Below are positions 61,401-64,000 of a DNA stretch of 64,000 nucleotides, in pieces; the first letter of the stretch is position 1; the number at the start of each line of letters is the position of its first letter. The position numbers and the translations under genes were made by a program. The notes below the pieces were generated by a model, which saw only the letters and a list, made by a program, of their open reading frames with translations, was not told the origin of the DNA and made no database searches. This DNA is from Mangifera indica (Eukaryota > Streptophyta > Magnoliopsida > Sapindales > Anacardiaceae), in assembly GCF_011075055.1 (NCBI RefSeq), contig NC_058150.1, positions 7,254,001 through 7,318,000 of the forward strand, given 5' to 3'.

Positions 61401-64000
61401 TCTTATTTGTCCCAATACAACCTTAAAGGGTGATAAGACTGCATAATGTTATATTTTTACTCCTTAGTACTTAGTCTTTTATGTTTATTTTATGCCCATT
61501 TATACTTATTAAGTTTATATTTTGATTTAGATAGCATTTGGAGCAAAACAAAATTAATTTCATGATTTCTGGATAGTTTTGGCATGTCTCCATGTTTTGG
61601 GTATTATTTTCTCATCCGAGATGCTATGGAAAGTCAAGAAAGAGCTCTACAAATTTCATGTTTTAAGCTTTGTCTAGAACTGATCGAACCAGGATCAAAA
61701 TCGGGCTTGAAGTTGCAATACCTACATTGGAACATTTTCTAGCTTGTGATTTTACTGGCAGATCTGATGCGTGATATTTTTAGAAGTCTCCAAGTTTTGG
61801 ACGACTTCACGACTATTATATAGCTCTTTCCTATTTGCATTAGGACTTTTATTTTATTTTTAATATTTCTAATAATTAGTGGGATTATCCTATTATCAGA
61901 AGACTTCAATCACCTTTAGAAGATCTTTGAGGCCTGGAAATATGAATATATAAAGCGTAAGGAGACAGAACAGAATAGAGGAGGAGCCATTTTCTTTTTC
62001 TCTTTTCTTCTCTACGTGCTCTTATATGGCCCTGCATGGCTAATTTATTTGGCTTGGTCAAAGGAAACTAAAACCTCTGAATTAACAAACAATGAGATCC
62101 AATTAGTTTTATTGTTCAATTTATGCTTTGAGTATCGATTATTCTTCTGTGTTTGATTTTTAATGGTTATTTTTTTATTGTTGGGATGCCTACTAGTTAA
62201 TTATTCATTATAATCTACTGTTAGATCAAATATCAAATCCGTAATTGTTTGATCTCTCTAATCTGTGAAGCAACTAAGGTTTAATGATTTGTTGCATTAG
62301 CGATTATTAAAGTTTAGGAAGAACGCTTGACTAAATTAAATACAACCGCTTGTGCTTGCGTTATTTAGCTTTATTAATCTCTTTAATTTTTAATGTTGCT
62401 CTCAAATTAAATTTATAGCGTTTGACTTAGGTTGTTTGATAGTTAGGGTTAATTAGATTGCTTGTTTTTAATTAACTATGACTAATGAGAGAAAAGAAAG
62501 TAATTTCAACGGTGAATATTTGAAGTATGGATAAATCTATTCGTGCATTGATGGTCAGTTGTTAAAGTTTCGATGGTGGATGTTAACTTAGACTAAGGTA
62601 TGTTTTTTTTAATTAATTTCAATAATTAATTTAAATTGTTTCTTAGTTGTTCTTTTAATTTTGTTTTCTTATAAACAACCCCCTTCCTAATCTTATTCAT
62701 GTTAGCATAAAAATTAGATTAGACACTCCTCATAGGAACGATCTTTTACTTGCATTATCACATTATATATTTTTAGAAGTATAGATTTTAATTTTGATTA
62801 CCTACAACAGCACACCAAAATTTTTTGGATTACTACCTCTATAATTATAATAATGGTTGAAGATTTTAAATGGTTTTTTATCTCTAGCTAGAGTGAAAAA
62901 TGTTGTTGACAGTTTAAGTTACTAGAATTATCTTAGGTTGCATATCAATGACCTTCTGATATAAACTTCAACTACATATATGAGATTTTTATGTTGTGTG
63001 ATGGTTATTGATGTATGATATTGGCATCAGATTTAGCTTTTTATTCTTTGACATGAACATGTGTAAGATCAAATTCTCACCGTCGAATTTATTCATTTGA
63101 GAATGAATACGTTAGTGTTTTTAATCTTCTGAGGCACACAGATGTGAGTATGGTATAGCATTGAAAGCTTCTCAACTAAAAAGGAGGTGAAGGCTATGTT
63201 AGCATTTATTATTGCTTCTCTATGCTCCTTCAGTTTTATCTTGACTTTTCATTTCCATTTTGGAAATTATCTAATGAAGATACTTTGTAATTCCCCTCTT
63301 AACCATTCATGAATAAAATGAGGGAAAGAATACTTGTATGTATGTATATGTATGTGTGTGTGTGTGTAGAGTTGCAGGTTGAATTGGTCACTGAAGAGTA
63401 AACCTGATAGTTCGTGTTGGGCTAATTCAAGTTACAGATCAGAAATCTTCAACTTTGACTTGATATGAATTAGAAACGTATCAAAAATTTTAATATTAAC
63501 CTAACTCTTTAATATTCAAATTGGTCTGAAATTATTTATTATTTCCACTCTCTTAAGTATTATTAATGTTTTAATTTATTCAACAAATTATATCATTCTA
63601 TTATTAATACAACATTTTGTTTCAAGTATAAATTGTTTATAAAATTTATACCAAGAGTTTTAAAATACGTCAATAATTTTACTAATCAAATCATTTTTTT
63701 CTCCCTGAATAATAAAATAAAATATTTAATAACAGTTAAGAATGATATGAACAATTACAACTATATAAAAATATAATTATATGTAATCTGTAAGAACTTC
63801 AATTATTGTTGATATTATCTTTTAACATTTCAATAATTTACATTTAACAAATTCTATCATAATAATATTTTTTCTAAATATTTGAGTCAGTTTAGATTAG
63901 TTATAATTACACTATCTGATTTAGTTTTGAATGGTGTTAGGTTAATCCAAAATAAATTTCACATAAAAAAAACTTAAACCCTAATTTTTTTTTTCTTTTT
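61401..64000. other. A+T-rich DNA, possible LTR leader; no gene seen
   Basis: 61930-62110 reads like the transcribed start of an LTR (ATATGAATATATAAAGCGTA, then a purine-rich leader and CTCTTTTCTTCTCTACG). Without a partner LTR or coding domain I cannot confirm it. A TATG/TG microsatellite lies at about 63339-63368. The right end of the window is A+T-rich with no recognised gene. Confidence 0.3.

Overview
This is a piece of an A+T-rich eudicot nuclear chromosome. The genes have many short introns, R2R3-MYB and GDSL genes of plant type, and the space between genes is filled with decayed LTR retrotransposons and small DNA transposons. I cannot fix the species; the gene content suggests a woody or herbaceous rosid-like dicot, which is inference only. 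Five intact protein-coding genes can be modelled exon by exon. They are an R2R3-MYB regulator (minus, 16.6-17.9 kb), a P5-type protein disulfide isomerase (plus, 32.8-36.3 kb), ZW10/MIP1 (minus, 38.2-45.0 kb), a single-exon plant-specific Cys-motif protein (minus, 45.7-46.3 kb) and a GDSL esterase/lipase (minus, 53.3-54.7 kb). A broken GDSL exon lies just upstream of the intact GDSL gene.

Layout. 1-16 kb has no convincing gene: an LTR-like repeat copy at the left edge, a cluster of three long-TIR foldback elements (4.0-7.4 kb), a copia LTR (13.5 kb) and an A+T-rich MITE (15.3 kb). 16.6-18.0 kb is the MYB gene with a TATA box. 18-32.6 kb is repeat-rich: Ty3/gypsy gag relic (20.2-22.0 kb), a second complete Mutator-like foldback element with a 9-bp target duplication (23.7-24.6 kb), another foldback (27.4-28.2 kb) and an internally deleted Ty1/copia element with both LTRs (29.5-32.0 kb). 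32.7-46.3 kb is the gene-dense core. 46.9-53 kb holds a hAT-like MITE, a decayed copia element, a Mutator-like MITE and a second copy of the 15.3-kb MITE. 53.3-56.1 kb is the GDSL pair. 56.3-64 kb is nested retroelement debris, including a Ty3/gypsy gag-protease split by an LTR-like insert.

The core pairs two secretory-pathway genes, convergently arranged. The PDI oxidises and isomerises disulfides in the ER lumen. ZW10 belongs to the ER tethering complex that receives Golgi-derived vesicles. From memory, the Arabidopsis homologues PDIL2-3 (At2g32920) and ZW10/MIP1 (At2g32900) are also neighbours, so this looks like conserved microsynteny. Points of most interest: an exact CCAAT-N10-CACG ER-stress element just upstream of the PDI start; a non-canonical GC-AG intron in each of the two neighbouring genes; a ZW10 intron made almost entirely of a small non-autonomous LTR retrotransposon; and several DNA transposons whose target-site duplications can be read exactly. 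I saw no convincing new defence, biosynthetic or other multi-gene system; the novelty here is at the level of gene structure and repeats.
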